Source: JAITVM01 sp031551135 (GTDB taxonomy: Bacteria; Bacillota; Clostridia; Lachnospirales; JAITVM01). Taken from it: a stretch of DNA of 64,000 bases. The translations under genes were made by a program, and so were the position numbers. Where the stretch lies: contig JAVBOA010000020.1 of the NCBI GenBank assembly GCA_031551135.1, positions 62,001 to 126,000 of the forward strand, written 5' to 3'. Of the stretch, positions 1 to 8,113 are shown one piece after another. The notes under the pieces were generated by a model. It saw only the letters and a list, made by a program, of their open reading frames with translations, was not told where the DNA came from and did no database searches. Numbering within the stretch: the first letter of the stretch is position 1; every line of letters starts with the position of its first letter.

Positions 1-1
1 T

Positions 2-334
2 GATAAAGCGGAGGTTTCACTGACCCCAATAAAGATTAATATTTTAATCGGGGTGTTTGGTATTCTTTTTATGATTAGCTCATTATTTATGAATTCCAAA
101 GAATTTACCATCGTGAGTATTTTTCTATCTATTATCGGGATTTTGCATATTATTCTTCAAATCGCGGACCCCAAAAAGCGCGCGACGCTTTTATATAATA
201 TCGGCGCAATTGCCTTTAATTCCGGAAAATATAAACGGGCTGACAAATACTTTCGTTCTGCATTTAATTTGGACGAACAGAATGAGATTTATGAATACGC
301 AATTGAAAAAATAAAATATTATATATCGGTTTGA
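2..334 (+). CDS. Small membrane-anchored TPR protein, 5' end outside window
   Basis: The frame is open from base 2 to the stop at 332-334 with no clear start codon behind a ribosome binding site, so the gene probably begins upstream of the window. An internal GTG at 53 would give 93 residues. The N-terminal half is strongly hydrophobic (one or two membrane segments). The C-terminal half, from about residue 45 of the GTG version, matches one tetratricopeptide repeat: a Gly-Lys-Tyr turn followed by Ala at the usual helix positions (motif GKYKRADKYFRSAF). TPR repeats usually mediate protein-protein contacts; the partner cannot be inferred. It may be the tail of a larger protein. Confidence 0.55.
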   Translation, partial: DKAEVSLTPIKINILIGVFGILFMISSLFMNSKEFTIVSIFLSIIGILHIILQIADPKKRATLLYNIGAIAFNSGKYKRADKYFRSAFNLDEQNEIYEYAIEKIKYYISV

Positions 335-413
335 TTTTTAAGAAGTATAGAATCAAGAAAAATAAAAATGCTTCACAATCAATATATTGCTAAAATGCTA
401 TTGCGAAAAATAA

Positions 414-446
414 AACGTGAGCGAAATTTCGGACTCACGTTTTTTA
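414..446. terminator. Bidirectional intrinsic terminator
   Basis: An 8-bp perfect stem (AACGTGAG / CTCACGTT) with a 12-nt loop is followed by a T-run on the plus strand and preceded by an A-rich stretch. It lies between two convergent genes and can stop transcription in both directions. Confidence 0.8.
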
Positions 447-458
447 ATTTTCAAATCA

Positions 459-1754
459 TTACTGCAATATTAAATCTTTAACATTAAACGGAGTGCAAAT
501 TCCGTCTTCATCTAAAACAGCGCGGTCACCTTTTAATTCGTCAACAGGGTAAACATTGTTATATACAAAAGATGCAACATTTCCGCCGGTATATGTTTTT
601 GCACCTTGTCTGACCTTTACCCTAGAGCCTACTTTTATAGTAGCCGGAGTAGGGGTACTGCTTGCAAGAATTAAATCTTTCACATTAAACGGAGTACAAA
701 TTCCATCTTTGTCCAAAACAGCGCGGTCACCTTTTAGCTCGTCAACAGGATAAACGTTGTCATATACAAAGCTGGAAACATTTCCGCCGGTATATGTTTT
801 TACGCCCCGCGTGACTCGTACCATAGAACCAACGCTGATTGAGCCTGTAGGTTTATCCACAATAACCAGCTCTACAACATTAAAAGGTGTGTTAATGCCG
901 TTTTGGTCAAGAACCGCCCGGCCGATACTCATATCTAAGTTATCGATTCGATATACTCCGTCATAAACAAAGCTGGAAACTTTTCCGCCGGTATATGTCG
1001 GCGCATTTCTTCTGACTTGTACCATTGTGCCGACTTGCATTGATAAATCTGAAAAAACATAGAATAAATTGGCGGTTTCAAATGTCATCAATTTACCGTT
1101 TACATTGATTACAGCGGTTTCATAGTTATTGGAAACCGAGGTTATGATATATGCTTTTAAATGTTCTTCAGAAGTCAAAGATTCACCATTTAGAGACTCT
1201 GCCCCATATCTTACGCGTACATATTTTCCGGCACTAAAATAACCGTTTCTTCTTTCATATTCTCTTTCGCAGTCATGAACAAAATCAGGCCAAGCGCCTT
1301 CGTCGATTATTCTGCGAGGACATTTTTTACCGCTCCAGTCGGTATGCTGATAAAGATATCCTTGTGCATCTTCAACATCATGTCTGATCAAAATATCTAC
1401 AGCAAGCTCTATTGCATTTTGTTTGGCTGTTTCATAATTACTATCCGGGTTTACGCAAATTTCTATCGACACAGTTGTCATATTTCCGCCTGTACTTCTG
1501 CCGGCGTCGCCGGCATGCCATGCGGCTTCATCTTCTGGTATTGACCTTGTAATAAGCTTATCATCAACCGCATAATGCCACGATGCAAAACCGCTGCTTC
1601 CGCCGCCCTGCAAATATCTGGCATGGCTGAGCGCTCCTGCACCTCTACCCCAATTATCGGTTTCATGTATCGTTACACCGCGGAAATAGTTTAATTTTCT
1701 GCCGGAACGTGCATTCGAACCTCTTGGTGCCAATATTTCTCTAATTTCTACCAT
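459..1754 (-). CDS. N-acetylmuramoyl-L-alanine amidase (Amidase_2 fold) with three C-terminal repeats
   Basis: A 431-residue protein starting at the ATG at 1754, chosen because AGGAGGG lies 5 nt upstream; a further in-frame ATG at 1784 has no such site. The N-terminal domain (about residues 5-165) resembles T7-lysozyme/PGRP-type amidases, which cut the bond between MurNAc and L-Ala in peptidoglycan. Probable zinc ligands are H30 (motif TIHETDN), H137 and C145 (motif HTDWSGKKCP). After a linker there are three repeats of about 50-67 residues with the motif TYTGGNVSSFVYD and a C-terminal TPFNVKDLI, probably SH3-like wall-binding modules. There is no signal peptide, as in phage endolysins and some autolysins, but no phage genes lie nearby. 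The last two repeats are nearly identical, indicating recent duplication. Confidence 0.85.
   Translation of the reverse strand: MVEIREILAPRGSNARSGRKLNYFRGVTIHETDNWGRGAGALSHARYLQGGGSSGFASWHYAVDDKLITRSIPEDEAAWHAGDAGRSTGGNMTTVSIEICVNPDSNYETAKQNAIELAVDILIRHDVEDAQGYLYQHTDWSGKKCPRRIIDEGAWPDFVHDCEREYERRNGYFSAGKYVRVRYGAESLNGESLTSEEHLKAYIITSVSNNYETAVINVNGKLMTFETANLFYVFSDLSMQVGTMVQVRRNAPTYTGGKVSSFVYDGVYRIDNLDMSIGRAVLDQNGINTPFNVVELVIVDKPTGSISVGSMVRVTRGVKTYTGGNVSSFVYDNVYPVDELKGDRAVLDKDGICTPFNVKDLILASSTPTPATIKVGSRVKVRQGAKTYTGGNVASFVYNNVYPVDELKGDRAVLDEDGICTPFNVKDLILQ
470..1060 (-). repeat. Three tandem repeats of about 200 bp within the amidase gene
   Basis: Units start near 470, 671 and 866. Units 1 and 2 are very similar base by base (period 201 bp; both carry the ACATTAAACGGAGT block at 481 and 682). 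Unit 3 is clearly diverged (matching block at 877). They encode the C-terminal wall-binding-like modules. Confidence 0.85.
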
Positions 1755-1958
1755 ATTATCCCTCCTAAAATTGCATTTTATCATTTGCTAGTTTAATACT
1801 AATCACCGATTAAATCGTTGGAACCAAGGGAAGGCAAACGCCTTGAGGAGTTTTGACCGAAGGTTCGAGCGCATTTATCGACTTTTAACATACTTCATGA
1901 GACGATTTTTATATTTTTGAATATTATGAATGTCCTTAATGTCATTTTTTTGCTTTTA

Positions 1959-2014
1959 TACTATTTTCATTATAAAGGATAGAAAAAATATTTCATTTCA
2001 AAATGAAAATAGTA
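1959..2014 (-). mobile_element. Internally deleted copy (K) of the 111-bp MITE-like element
   Basis: It starts TACTATTTTCATTATAAAGG, keeps the right arm through TATTTCATTTC, then jumps to the outermost tip AAAATGAAAATAGTA. It is 56 bp long against about 111 bp for full copies. It lies between the amidase and the purine-deaminase unit. Confidence 0.75.
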
Positions 2015-2077
2015 CTATTTGAAATAAAGTTTAGGCCATATAATATTTTATGTAGCTTATCCTAAAAGTGTTACTTA

Positions 2078-2172
2078 TACTATTTACCATTTAATGTGTA
2101 GAAAAAAATTTTAACAGCAAAGCGTTCTGCGCAACGCTTCAAGCGCGGAATGAAATATTTTTCTTGATATAA
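2078..2172 (+). mobile_element. Degenerate copy (L) of the MITE-like element
   Basis: The left tip TACTATTTACCATTT, TAGAAAAAAATTTT, the GCGTT core and TGAAATATTTTTC are recognisable. The right tip is lost and merges into ATAAAGACGAAC. It lies just past the terminator of the purine-deaminase operon. Confidence 0.6.
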
Positions 2173-2180
2173 AGACGAAC

Positions 2181-2236
2181 AAAAAAATTCACATCCATTT
2201 TTCGCAAGTTATATAAGCGTGCGGAGCGGATGTGAA
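2181..2236 (-). terminator. Intrinsic terminator of the purine-deaminase operon
   Basis: On the minus strand a 9-bp stem (TTCACATCC / GGATGTGAA) is followed by seven T residues. It lies 52 bp downstream of the 8-oxoguanine deaminase stop codon. Confidence 0.75.
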
Positions 2237-2287
2237 AATGCTATCGTTCGTCAGTATTGTATTAATATAAAGATTTTACAGCGCAGG

Positions 2288-3643
2288 CTATCTCGACAAA
2301 TATTTTTTTACTGCTTTATCGGCTCTGCGAACTTGTTCTTCTTCGTCAACCATTACAAGTTTGCCATTTCGTACAACGACTTTACCATTTACTATTGTAT
2401 AATCCACCGCACCTTTAAAGCCGACTGTGCCAAGCAAGGACTTTGGATCAAGATTCGTGCCTATCATTTCAAGCCTTCTTGTGTCGATCATAAAAAAATC
2501 TCCCGCATTTCCTATTTCGATTGAGCCGATATCATCACGTCCTAAGACCCTTGCACTGCCGACGGTTGCCATTTTAAGGATATCATATCCCGTTGGGGCC
2601 TTGTTGCTGGAATTAAGGCGGTGCAGTAAATATGCAACCCTGATTTCCTCCAGAAGGTTTGAGCCGTCATTGCTTGCGCTGCCGTCTACGGCAAGACCAA
2701 CCGGCACGCCAAGCTCCAACATTTCAGGAATGCGGCATATACCCGACGAGAGTTTCATATTTGAAACCGGGCAGTGGGCAACGCCTGTGCCGGTTTCTGC
2801 TAAAAATCGCAGTTCATCATCATTGAAATGGATTCCGTGAGCATACCACACATCAGAGCCGACCCAGCCCAACGATTCCATATATGCAAGCGGCCGCATG
2901 CCATGACGGTTCAAAACAAAGTTTTCTTCATCCTTTGTTTCGCATAAATGTGTGTGCAGGCGAACACCCAAATCTCTTGCCAAAATTGCCGACTGTCGCA
3001 ATAAATCCTCCGTCACGCTGAATGGTGAACATGGTGCGAGTGCAACCATATTCATTGAAAATTTTGATGAGTCATGGTATTTTTCTACTGCCAATTGACT
3101 GTCGCGCAGGATTTCGTCTACAGTCTGTACAACAGTGTCGGGCGGCAAACCGCCATCTTTTTTACTAAGGCTCATGCTGCCCCGTGATGCATACATACGC
3201 ATACCTAAATCTTTTGCGGCAGAAAACTGTGCATCAAGCAGCCCTTCTGCTTTGCCCTGCGGAAACACATAATGATGGTCAAAACAGGTAGTGCAGCCTG
3301 TTTTCAAAAGCTCACCCATTCCGGTCATTGAGCTGTTATAAATTACATCGCTGTCGAGGTTCTTCCAGATTTCGTACAATGTCACAAGCCAGTCGAACAG
3401 CTCCATATTCTGAACCTGCGGTAAATTTCGGCTGAAAGTCTGGTATAGATGGTGGTGCGTGTTAATAAGACCCGGATATACGATACAGCCGGTTGCGTCG
3501 ATAATTTCATCGGCTTCTTGCACTTCGTTGCCTAAATAAGTAATTTCTCCGTTTTCTACAAGCAGATTGCATTTTTCAAGTACATCGTCGTTTTTATTGC
3601 ATGTTACAATACTTGCTGCGTTTTGAATAAATAAGCGTGCCAT
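2288..3643 (-). CDS. Amidohydrolase, probable 8-oxoguanine deaminase
   Basis: A 451-residue metal-dependent amidohydrolase of the ATZ/TRZ-like subfamily. The start is supported by GGAGG upstream. Metal-site motifs are visible: NTHHHLYQ (residues 61-68), HTHLCETKDE, AHGIHFNDDE and the late Asp in AVDGSASNDG. The THHHLYQTFSRNLP segment and the CTTCFDHHYVFP segment are typical of enzymes annotated as 8-oxoguanine deaminase, which hydrolyse 8-oxoguanine to urate and ammonia. Related enzymes act on isoguanine or s-triazines, so the substrate is inferred. It lies 177 bp downstream of guanine deaminase on the same strand with only a MITE-like element between, so co-transcription from the riboswitch-controlled promoter is likely. 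Confidence 0.8.
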   Translation of the reverse strand: MARLFIQNAASIVTCNKNDDVLEKCNLLVENGEITYLGNEVQEADEIIDATGCIVYPGLINTHHHLYQTFSRNLPQVQNMELFDWLVTLYEIWKNLDSDVIYNSSMTGMGELLKTGCTTCFDHHYVFPQGKAEGLLDAQFSAAKDLGMRMYASRGSMSLSKKDGGLPPDTVVQTVDEILRDSQLAVEKYHDSSKFSMNMVALAPCSPFSVTEDLLRQSAILARDLGVRLHTHLCETKDEENFVLNRHGMRPLAYMESLGWVGSDVWYAHGIHFNDDELRFLAETGTGVAHCPVSNMKLSSGICRIPEMLELGVPVGLAVDGSASNDGSNLLEEIRVAYLLHRLNSSNKAPTGYDILKMATVGSARVLGRDDIGSIEIGNAGDFFMIDTRRLEMIGTNLDPKSLLGTVGFKGAVDYTIVNGKVVVRNGKLVMVDEEEQVRRADKAVKKYLSR

Positions 3644-3699
3644 TGTTTTCCTCCATTCGGATAATTTTAAAAAGAATAAAACTTGTATACTGATACTAA

Positions 3700-3810
3700 T
3701 ACTATTTTCATTTCGATAAGTAGAAAAAAATTTTCACAGCGAAACGTTTTGCGCAATGCTCCAAGCGCGAAATGAAATATTTTTTTCTATCCTTTAGTAG
3801 GGAATTGGTA
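3700..3810 (+). mobile_element. Copy B of the MITE-like element (right tip degenerate)
   Basis: About 111 bp. The left end is TACTATTTTCATTTCGATAA and the internal TAGAAAAAAATTTTCAC and GCGCGAAATGAAATATT blocks are intact. The right tip has drifted to GGGAATTGGTA. It is inserted between the two genes of the purine-deaminase operon. Confidence 0.8.
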
Positions 3811-3820
3811 TGACGAACGA

Positions 3821-5074
3821 TTAGTCAATGTATAATCCAGAAAGATATCGAGCAACAATATTACGGTCATCACCAATATAACAGAAGCGCTCCAATCGTT
3901 TCTCTGGGGAAAGCAGCACTCCGTTATCTTCCATGTGATCAATCACAAGCGCATTGAAAGTATATCCTTTTTCAAATGAGCCAACCTTTCCGAAAGCACT
4001 TCCGCCTGATTTCGTTGCAAGATAAAATGCATTCGCAAAAGTTATTGCCTTGTTGTTGTGCGGTTCATAAAATTCCTTTAATTTTGACAGTTGGACAGCG
4101 CGGGCAATTTGGCGGTATATCGCAATACTATGACCTCCTCCTATATCACTGCCGAGGGAGATATTTATATCTTGAGCCAGCAATGACCCCGTCGACATGA
4201 TACCGGCAATCACATTTGTTGTTGCGTCTGGGCAATGCACTGTAATAGAGCTATGTTTTTTCAATATCCGGATGTCCTCTTCTGTGGGAAAGATAAAGTG
4301 AGCAAATATCGATATTCCGTTGTCCATGAGGCCGGCACGTTCATAGATTTCTGCATCCGAATGGTATCCGGGGAACAGTTTCAGTGATTCTTGCACTTCC
4401 CATCTGGACTCTACTAAATGCGTTTGCACACCGCAATTATATTTTCTTGCAAGTATACCCAATCCGTCGATTAGCTCCTTGCTGCATGTTGGTGCAAACC
4501 GAGGCGTAATAATCGGTTTGACTGTGGTGCAATTGCTATGTTCATCAAGATATTTTTCGGTTTCCTGTAATGATTCTTCAGTTGTTTCACATAGAAATTG
4601 CGGAGAATTGCAATCCATATTGACTTTTCCTACAAAACCGTATAATCCTCTTTCTTCCATTTTACTAAAAAGATAATCGGTTGCTTTACGATGGATTGTT
4701 GCAAAAATACTGGTATGAAATGTTCCGTGCCTGATTAAGTCTTCTACAAAGGAATCATATACATTCTTAGCATATTCGATATCCGCGAACTTTGCCTCCT
4801 GAGGAAATGTATAATGATTTAGCCAATCTGAAAGCAGTGCATCCATACCAATTCCTCGTTGCACATACTGGGAAGCATGAACATGCAAATCGGAAAATGC
4901 CGGAATTATCAATCCACGGTTATAGTCTCTTACCTTGACATACGAATATTTCTCAGGCAAGGAAGAATATATACCTTCTACCACACCATTCTGAACTACA
5001 ATGTAGCTATCTTCACACAGTTTTAACTGTTGCTTTTCTTCAGCATAAACAATATCTCCATGATAGATTTCCAT
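3821..5074 (-). CDS. guaD: Guanine deaminase
   Basis: A 417-residue amidohydrolase converting guanine to xanthine and ammonia in the cytoplasm. The start at 5074 follows GAGGAG. Family motifs are SDLHVHASQY (metal His at residues 64 and 66), THLVESRWEV, a later AHFIFPTEEDI and the metal Asp in LGSDIGGGHS. The last motif and the conserved early substrate-binding segment separate guanine deaminases from other amidohydrolases. It is the first gene after a consensus promoter and a guanine-type purine riboswitch, which agrees with the substrate. Downstream is a second purine-type amidohydrolase. No xanthine dehydrogenase or permease gene lies in the window. Confidence 0.92.
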   Translation of the reverse strand: MEIYHGDIVYAEEKQQLKLCEDSYIVVQNGVVEGIYSSLPEKYSYVKVRDYNRGLIIPAFSDLHVHASQYVQRGIGMDALLSDWLNHYTFPQEAKFADIEYAKNVYDSFVEDLIRHGTFHTSIFATIHRKATDYLFSKMEERGLYGFVGKVNMDCNSPQFLCETTEESLQETEKYLDEHSNCTTVKPIITPRFAPTCSKELIDGLGILARKYNCGVQTHLVESRWEVQESLKLFPGYHSDAEIYERAGLMDNGISIFAHFIFPTEEDIRILKKHSSITVHCPDATTNVIAGIMSTGSLLAQDINISLGSDIGGGHSIAIYRQIARAVQLSKLKEFYEPHNNKAITFANAFYLATKSGGSAFGKVGSFEKGYTFNALVIDHMEDNGVLLSPEKRLERFCYIGDDRNIVARYLSGLYID

Positions 5075-5196
5075 CTGTCTTCAGCTCCTCTTTATGTAAT
5101 CTCTTTATTTCTTTGATTTTCTTTTTAAATAAAACGAAAACAATTTATAGATAGTATGAATTTCTACCATCTAGAAAGGAAATATACTGACGAACG

Positions 5197-5264
5197 AAAA
5201 AACTACCATGTGCGCTAAAAATTACTTAAATAAAGTAACTTATAGTCAACTATTCATGGTAGTT
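5197..5264 (-). terminator. Riboswitch expression platform: terminator exclusive with the aptamer
   Basis: On the minus strand the sequence AACTACCATG (plus positions 5255-5264, the P3 5' arm and L3 of the aptamer) is perfectly complementary to CATGGTAGTT (5201-5210), which runs into six T residues. The 10-bp hairpin would end transcription 120 nt before guaD. Because it uses the aptamer's P3 strand, it cannot form when the aptamer is folded. Ligand binding should therefore permit transcription. A smaller hairpin (TTACTT / AAGTAA) can nest in the loop. Confidence 0.75.
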
Positions 5265-5303
5265 GGTAGAAACGTCTATCCAAATTATAGACCTATATAA
5301 GTT
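5237..5303 (-). promoter_or_regulatory. Purine riboswitch aptamer, guanine type
   Basis: Read on the minus strand: P1 AACTTATA / TATAAGTT, P2 GTCTAT / ATAGAC with a 7-nt loop ending GG, the conserved joining segment GTTTCTACC, P3 AACTA / TAGTT with a 7-nt loop beginning CC, and J3/1 GACTAT. Loop GG and CC match the kissing-loop pairs of the xpt aptamer. The specificity base in J3/1 is C (GACTAT rather than GATTAT), which marks guanine/hypoxanthine-type rather than adenine-type aptamers. It lies in the guaD leader. Confidence 0.92.
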
Positions 5304-5322
5304 CTATTCTATTGTTGGAATT

Positions 5323-5351
5323 ATTATAATTAATAATACTTTATTTGTCAA
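5323..5351 (-). promoter_or_regulatory. Sigma-A type promoter of the guaD leader
   Basis: On the minus strand: TTGACA, 17-nt spacer, TATAAT, a perfect consensus match ending about 20 nt before the riboswitch P1. Confidence 0.88.
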
Positions 5352-5410
5352 TGAGCTGAAGTTTTGACATATACTCATGAACGCTTGTCAATGTATAATC
5401 CGGATAGATT

Positions 5411-6808
5411 TCAATTACTATATTTCCGCAAATACTCTCGATTTTTATTAATAGACTCTTTAACCGCATTTTCGGACGGCCCGCCCAAAACATTGCGTGT
5501 ATTAACGCAGGTTTCAAGGCTGATTGCGTCATAAACATCCGGCTCAAAAATATCCGACATAGATTTAAATTCGTCAATCGTCAGTTCTTCCAGAGTTTTA
5601 TTTTGATTAATGCAATACAGCACAAGCTTTCCGATTATTTCATGAGCATCTCGAAAAGGCAGATTTTTTTTCACGAGATAATCAGCCGCATCGGTTGCGT
5701 TTGTAAAACCTCCCGAAGCCGATTTGTACATAATATCTTTATTGATTTTCATTGTTTTAATCATATTTATAAAAACCGGAAGACAGAGCGAAACCGTATC
5801 AACCGCATCAAAAAGGATTTCTTTATCTTCCTGCATATCTTTATTATAGGCAAGCGGCAGGGATTTCATTACGGTTAAAATCGCCACTAACTCGCCGTAA
5901 ACACGTCCGGGTTTTCCGCGGAGTAATTCGGCCATATCGGGATTTTTTTTCTGCGGCATAATCGAAGAACCAGTGGAATATGCATCATCAAGCTCAATAA
6001 AACGGTATTCGTGCGATGACCAAATTATAATTTCTTCAGAAAAGCGGCTTAAATGCATCATTAAAATCGATAAATCCGAAACTAATTCTATAACGAAATC
6101 TCTATCCGAAACAGCGTCCATAGAATTTTGAGCCGCTTCTTCAAAGCCAAGTATTTTTGCGGTATATTCGCGGTCAAGCGGATAAGTTGTCGTTGCCAGA
6201 GCACCCGCACCGAGCGGACAAATTGAAATCCGTTTTTCAGAATCTTTAATGCGCTCGAAATCCCGCTTAAACATTTCCACATATGCAAGCATATGATGTG
6301 CGAATGTCAGCGGCTGAGCTTTTTGTAAATGCGTAAATCCCGGCATTATTGTAGATATATTTTTTTCGGATAAATCCAATAATACGGAAATTAATTCGAT
6401 TAAATACCCGCGGATTTCTTTGGCGGAATCTAAAGTATAAAGGCGTGTATCCAGCGCAACTTGGTCATTGCGGCTTCGTCCGGTATGCAGCTTTTTGCCG
6501 GTATCGCCGATTCTGGAAATCAAAATCGATTCGATATTCATATGAATATCTTCGGCGGATTCGTCGAACTCGACGTTTCCGTTTTCGATATCCGCCAAAA
6601 TTTCACCGAGCGTTTTTTCGATAAGCTCGGCATCTTCTTTCGGAATAATTTCCTGCTTCGAAAGCATTTTCACATGTGCGATACTGCCTTTTATATCCTG
6701 CTTGTATAAACGTTTATCAAATGAAATTGAAGAATGAAAATGATCCGTGAAGCTGTCGGTTTTTTTAGTAAATCTGCCGCCCCAAAGTTTGGAATTATCA
6801 GCCTTCAT
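5411..6808 (-). CDS. argH: Argininosuccinate lyase
   Basis: A 465-residue enzyme of the fumarase/aspartase superfamily that splits argininosuccinate into arginine and fumarate, the last step of arginine biosynthesis. The start WGGRFTK and the superfamily signature GSSIMPQKKNP are both present, as are the conserved THLQKAQP and TGRSRNDQ segments. Length is normal. The ATG overlaps the end of argG by 11 bp, so the two are translationally coupled in one minus-strand operon. There is no clear terminator downstream before the guaD promoter. The gene's final bases resemble the 3' end of guaD (see findings). Confidence 0.97.
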   Translation of the reverse strand: MKADNSKLWGGRFTKKTDSFTDHFHSSISFDKRLYKQDIKGSIAHVKMLSKQEIIPKEDAELIEKTLGEILADIENGNVEFDESAEDIHMNIESILISRIGDTGKKLHTGRSRNDQVALDTRLYTLDSAKEIRGYLIELISVLLDLSEKNISTIMPGFTHLQKAQPLTFAHHMLAYVEMFKRDFERIKDSEKRISICPLGAGALATTTYPLDREYTAKILGFEEAAQNSMDAVSDRDFVIELVSDLSILMMHLSRFSEEIIIWSSHEYRFIELDDAYSTGSSIMPQKKNPDMAELLRGKPGRVYGELVAILTVMKSLPLAYNKDMQEDKEILFDAVDTVSLCLPVFINMIKTMKINKDIMYKSASGGFTNATDAADYLVKKNLPFRDAHEIIGKLVLYCINQNKTLEELTIDEFKSMSDIFEPDVYDAISLETCVNTRNVLGGPSENAVKESINKNREYLRKYSN

Positions 6809-8015
6809 TATTGTTTCTCTCTTCCACGAGTGCGCGCACTTTCATTGAAAGCCCGAAAAGCGTAATAAAACCTTGAGCGTCATAATGGTCATATAAATCA
6901 CCGGTTGTAAAGCTTGCGAGTTCTTCGCTGTATAAAGAATTCGGAGAATACGAACCTGCGGAAATAATATTACCTTTGTACAATTTTAATTTTACAGTAC
7001 CACTTACATTTTTTTGCGTTATATTAACAAATTCGTCGAGGGCTTCTCTAAGCGGTGTGTAATATTTTCCGGCATAGAGGAGTTCGGAATATTTTGTGCG
7101 GACTGTTTCTTTGAAATCCGTGGTTTCTTTGTCGAGGCATAAATATTCAAGCTCACGGTGAGCATAAGCAAGGATTGTGCCGCCCGGGGTTTCATAAACT
7201 CCTCTGGATTTCATTCCGACAACTCGGTTTTCAACAATATCTGTAATTCCGATTCCGTTTTTGCCGCCGAATTCGTTAAGCTTTTCTAAAAGTTCCGTAT
7301 TGGACATTTTTTCGCCGTTCAGCTTTATAGGGATTCCTTTCGAAAATTCCAATTCAATATAAGTAGGTTCGTTCGGAGCTTTTTCCGGTGTCACCGAGAG
7401 AACCAAGAGTTTTTCGAAATTCGGTTCATTATTCGGGTCTTCCAATTCAAGACCTTCATGGCTGATATGCCAAATATTACGGTCACGGCTGTAAGATTGC
7501 TCTTTTTTCATTGGAACAGGCAGTCCGCGTTTTTCCAAAAATTCGATTTCTTCTTCACGGGATTTTATATCCCAAGTTCTCCAAGGAGCGATAATTTTGA
7601 GATTCGGCGCAAGTGCTTTTATTGTAAGCTCAAAACGAATTTGGTCGTTGCCTTTTCCGGTTGCGCCGTGGCAAATTGCGGTTGCGCCTTCTTTTTTCGC
7701 GATATCTACAAGTTTTTTTGCTATAAGCGGTCTTGCAATCGAGGTTCCCAAAAGATATTTATCTTCATAAACCGCATCCGCTTTAATCATAGGATAAATA
7801 AAATCCGTAATAAATTCTTCTCTTACATCCTCTATATATAATTTCGAAAGTCCGATTTTTTCAGCTTTTTCCTGCATTCCGTCAAGCTCGTCGGCCTGAC
7901 CGACATCAACACAAACTCCGATTACTTCGGCGTTATTATAATTTTCTTTTAACCAAGGCACGATAACAGTGGTGTCAAGTCCTCCGGAATATGCCAATAC
8001 AATTTTCTCGCTCAT
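6798..8015 (-). CDS. argG: Argininosuccinate synthase
   Basis: A 405-residue ATP-dependent ligase joining citrulline and aspartate in the cytoplasm. It has the N-type ATP pyrophosphatase P-loop AYSGGLDTT near the N-terminus, the conserved GVCVDVGQ, ICHGATGKGNDQ and SYSRDRNIWHISHEG segments and a full-length C-terminal domain. AGGAGG precedes the ATG. It is the first gene of argGH and has a well-matched promoter 70-100 bp upstream. No ARG-box operator could be recognised with confidence. Confidence 0.97.
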   Translation of the reverse strand: MSEKIVLAYSGGLDTTVIVPWLKENYNNAEVIGVCVDVGQADELDGMQEKAEKIGLSKLYIEDVREEFITDFIYPMIKADAVYEDKYLLGTSIARPLIAKKLVDIAKKEGATAICHGATGKGNDQIRFELTIKALAPNLKIIAPWRTWDIKSREEEIEFLEKRGLPVPMKKEQSYSRDRNIWHISHEGLELEDPNNEPNFEKLLVLSVTPEKAPNEPTYIELEFSKGIPIKLNGEKMSNTELLEKLNEFGGKNGIGITDIVENRVVGMKSRGVYETPGGTILAYAHRELEYLCLDKETTDFKETVRTKYSELLYAGKYYTPLREALDEFVNITQKNVSGTVKLKLYKGNIISAGSYSPNSLYSEELASFTTGDLYDHYDAQGFITLFGLSMKVRALVEERNNNEG

Positions 8016-8084
8016 ATTTTCCTCCTAAATGTTTCATAAATGAATAATTATTTATAATAATTTATTTTTATACTTTATTTTAAA

Positions 8085-8113
8085 ATTATACAATAAAGAA
8101 AACTCTATTTCAA
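8085..8113 (-). promoter_or_regulatory. Sigma-A type promoter of argGH
   Basis: Minus strand: TTGAAA, 17-nt spacer, TATAAT, located 70 bp upstream of the argG start. Confidence 0.75.

Noticed and set aside
470..1060. Repeat array mistaken for CRISPR
   Set aside because: Units are about 200 bp, directly adjacent and protein-coding.
1861..1880. tRNA-like T-loop sequence (GGTTCGAGC)
   Set aside because: No cloverleaf, acceptor stem or anticodon arm can be formed around it.
5341..5577. Minus-strand frame overlapping the argH 3' end
   Set aside because: It overlaps argH in another frame and also covers the guaD promoter; at most its tail is a remnant, reported separately.
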